Assembly: GCA_046710445.1 (NCBI GenBank)
Contig: JBKEHD010000005.1
Coordinates: 1-45,781 of the forward strand
From: JBKEHD01 sp046710445
Lineage (GTDB): Bacteria > Pseudomonadota > Alphaproteobacteria > Rickettsiales > Midichloriaceae
Length of the DNA: 45,781 bases
Direction of reading: 5' to 3'
The notes under the pieces were generated by a model. The model worked only from the letters and a program-made list of their open reading frames with translations, was not told the origin of the DNA and ran no database searches. This document shows positions 44,081 to 45,781 of this stretch, piece by piece. A program made the position numbers and the translations under genes. Each line of letters begins with the position of its first letter. Position 1 is the first letter of the stretch.

Positions 44081-45297
44081 TAAAAGGAAAAAATATAATA
44101 TCTATTATTGACTTAGGAAGTAGTAAAATTACTTGCTTTATTGCAAAGAAAAATTTTTCTAATGATATAGAAATTCTTGCTACAGCACAGACTAAATCTA
44201 GAGGTGTTAAATCTGGATTGATTATTAATCTTGAAGCTGCAAAAGAATCTATATTAAAAGTCATTGAAGTTGCAGAAAATATTGCTTCAGAAAAAGTAAC
44301 TAGCATATATATTGGAGTAAATTCTTCTTTTTTAATTTCCAATAGAAATATAATTTATTTAACTTTATCTAACCAAGAAGTTACTATAAATGACATGAAT
44401 AAAATTTTATTCAAAGCAATAGAAAAGTATAATAAGCAAGAAGTTGAATTAATACACACTCTTCCATATGAATATATATTAGATGGAAACAAAGGTATAA
44501 CGCATCCTTTAGGATTGCATGGTAATAAAATCACATCTCTATTCCATATTATAACTTCTCCCATAAACTACATAAACAATATTGAAAAATGTCTTGAAAA
44601 ATGCCAATTAAGCGTTAGTGGCTATATAAGCACAGGATATGCATCAGGACTAGCTTGTCTCAATAATAATGAAGTAGATTTTGGGAGTGTTGTTATAGAA
44701 ATTGGTGCTGAAACCACTACAGCTTCTGTGTTTTATAATAAAAATGTAATATTTACTGATGGGCTACCTTATGGAGGTGTAAATATTACAAGAGATATTG
44801 CAAAAGTATTAAATTTAGAATTTGATGTCGCAGAAAAGCTAAAAATCTTTCATGGATCAGTTAATTCTTCTACAATTTCAATTGATGAATTAATAAATAT
44901 TGGAGAATTATTTAATTTAAATGAAGAATTATCGATAAGTACAAAAGAACTTAGTGATATAATCACCGCAAGAATCACTGAAATATTAGATCTTATAAAA
45001 GACAAGCTGATTGAAAATGATATGCTAGATGTGATAAATAAAATTATTATAACAGGTGGCTCTGCTCAATTAATTGGAATTTCAGAATTAACACAAAAAT
45101 TATTTGCTATTAAATCTAGATTGGGAAAACCTATAAACAACATAGGCTTGTCTGATGAATACAGCAGTTACCCATTTGCAGTTCCCATAGGCATGCTAAA
45201 GAATATTAATAATATAACTTCTACTAATAAAAATTTACTGCAAAATGAATCAAATGTTTTCCAAAAAACATGGAAATGGCTAAAAGAAAATTTTTAA
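44077..45297 (+). CDS. ftsA: Cell division protein FtsA
   Basis: Actin-like ATPase that tethers FtsZ to the membrane. The 406-residue protein shows phosphate 1 SIIDLGSSKITCFIA, the FtsA 1C subdomain, phosphate 2 SVVIEIGAETTTASVF and IITGGSAQL. The last residues (QKTWKWLKENF) form the membrane-targeting amphipathic helix. It overlaps ftsQ. Its stop codon overlaps the stop of the convergent queC remnant. Confidence 0.96.
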   Translation: MIKGKNIISIIDLGSSKITCFIAKKNFSNDIEILATAQTKSRGVKSGLIINLEAAKESILKVIEVAENIASEKVTSIYIGVNSSFLISNRNIIYLTLSNQEVTINDMNKILFKAIEKYNKQEVELIHTLPYEYILDGNKGITHPLGLHGNKITSLFHIITSPINYINNIEKCLEKCQLSVSGYISTGYASGLACLNNNEVDFGSVVIEIGAETTTASVFYNKNVIFTDGLPYGGVNITRDIAKVLNLEFDVAEKLKIFHGSVNSSTISIDELINIGELFNLNEELSISTKELSDIITARITEILDLIKDKLIENDMLDVINKIIITGGSAQLIGISELTQKLFAIKSRLGKPINNIGLSDEYSSYPFAVPIGMLKNINNITSTNKNLLQNESNVFQKTWKWLKENF

Positions 45298-45686
45298 ATT
45301 TTGTTCTTATATCTTGCAGGATCCTTTAATCCTAAGGACCTAAATCCAGCTAATCTTAAAGTACAAGCATCGCATTCTCCACAAGAAATACCGTCATCCG
45401 ATGGGTTATAACAAGAAATAGTTTTTTCATAATCTACACCAAGCCTCATCCCCTCCTCTATTATTTGGGCTTTATTTAGATTAATCAGAGGTGTATGAAT
45501 AGTAAATTTTTCACCATTCACAGATCTAGCTAAAGCTAAATTAGCAAGTGTATTAAATGCATCAATATATGCAGGTCTGCAATCTGGATATCCACTATAA
45601 TCCAAAATATTTACACCAATAAATATATCATTTGCTGGAATAACTTCTGCAAATGCTAACGCATAAGAAAGAAAAATTGTATTCCT
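45294..45686 (-). pseudogene. queC: queC fragment, 3' half only (7-cyano-7-deazaguanine synthase)
   Basis: The frame reads RNTIFLSYALAFAEV, DDIFIGVN-like NDIFIGVNI, then DYSGYPDCRP and the C-terminal zinc cysteines in CYNPSDDGISCGECDAC. These are the second half of QueC, which makes preQ0 for queuosine. The protein is normally about 220-230 residues with an N-terminal PP-loop (SGGxDS). Here recognisable QueC ends at the AGG codon at 45684-45686. Further upstream the same frame has stops, including TGA at 45699-45701, and no PP-loop in any frame to the window edge. The gene seems to be interrupted, most simply by an insertion. A TTG at 45605 could start a 103-residue remnant, but it would lack the catalytic loop. 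Confidence 0.8.
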
Positions 45687-45780
45687 AGTGCTCCAAACTC
45701 ATTGAAATACGGCGTTTCATATATCTGAAATATAGTGTAAAATTAGCTAAAATATTTTTACAATTGGGTGTATATAGTGG
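45685..45780 (-). other. Foreign sequence abutting queC; open frame enters from the right edge
   Basis: Beyond the queC break a different minus-strand frame is open from the window edge to a TAG at 45685-45687, ending YFRYMKRRISMSLEH. It could be the last codons of a transposase whose stop lies in the element's end, but it is too short to identify. The junction carries CTAG at 45685-45688. Confidence 0.35.
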
Positions 45781-45781
45781 C

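Noticed and set aside
1..45781. CRISPR array, prophage or complete secretion-system cluster
   Set aside because: No regularly spaced repeats and no phage or secretion genes were seen; short repeats found are local and explained above.

Overview
The window is AT-rich with short intergenic gaps. Its genes point to an alphaproteobacterium of the order Rickettsiales, probably a host-associated lineage outside the genus Rickettsia. Evidence for this: alphaproteobacterial RibA with an N-terminal extension, the PhnP-like hydrolase after tatD, split nuo genes, isolated housekeeping genes instead of large operons, and several lineage-specific charged or coiled-coil proteins between conserved genes. 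No rRNA, CRISPR array or complete prophage was seen.

Layout. 1-1000: start of a leftward gene, a triple TTAA-N7-TTAA array that resembles CtrA boxes, tRNA-Ser(UGA) followed by a GIY-YIG nuclease cassette, then tRNA-Leu(UAA). 1005-6190: glyA, mdh and uvrA. 6321-8929: accessory pair, a GH64-type beta-1,3-glucanase-like protein (leftward) and an orphan nucleotidyltransferase fold protein. 8931-12824: gpsA and recJ (leftward), truA (rightward), an HU-family protein (leftward). 13118-16411: DMT transporter, tRNA-Ser(GGA), lipA, mreC, folB. 16428-18053: orphan charged protein. 18196-20736: nrdB, tatD and an MBL hydrolase. 20837-22063: TPR protein. 22553-27530 (leftward): the ribA, BOF protein, truB, rpsO, pnp block. 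27667-30207: thioredoxin-like protein, queE, dut, uracil-DNA glycosylase. 30284-39218: one rightward run, rpmH-rnpA-yidD-yidC-mnmA-lpxK-nuoH-nuoG-bioC-bioD. 39259-43211 (leftward): 866-residue coiled-coil protein and a periplasmic-binding-like lipoprotein. 43352-45297: ftsQ-ftsA. 45294-45781: 3' half of a broken queC, joined to unrelated sequence.

Functions. The conserved genes cover translation and RNA processing (rpsO, pnp, truA, truB, rpmH, rnpA, mnmA, queE), DNA repair and nucleotide supply (uvrA, recJ, udg, dut, nrdB), central metabolism and respiration (glyA, mdh, nuoH, nuoG), cofactors (lipA, folB, ribA, bioC, bioD) and envelope or division (mreC, lpxK, yidC, ftsQ, ftsA). The accessory genes at 6321, 16428, 20837 and 39259 are all leftward single genes between housekeeping genes. 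They are the best candidates for lineage-specific host-interaction functions. The most distinctive is the GH64-like protein, which keeps an acidic pair with the spacing I recall for the family's catalytic residues but has no visible signal peptide.
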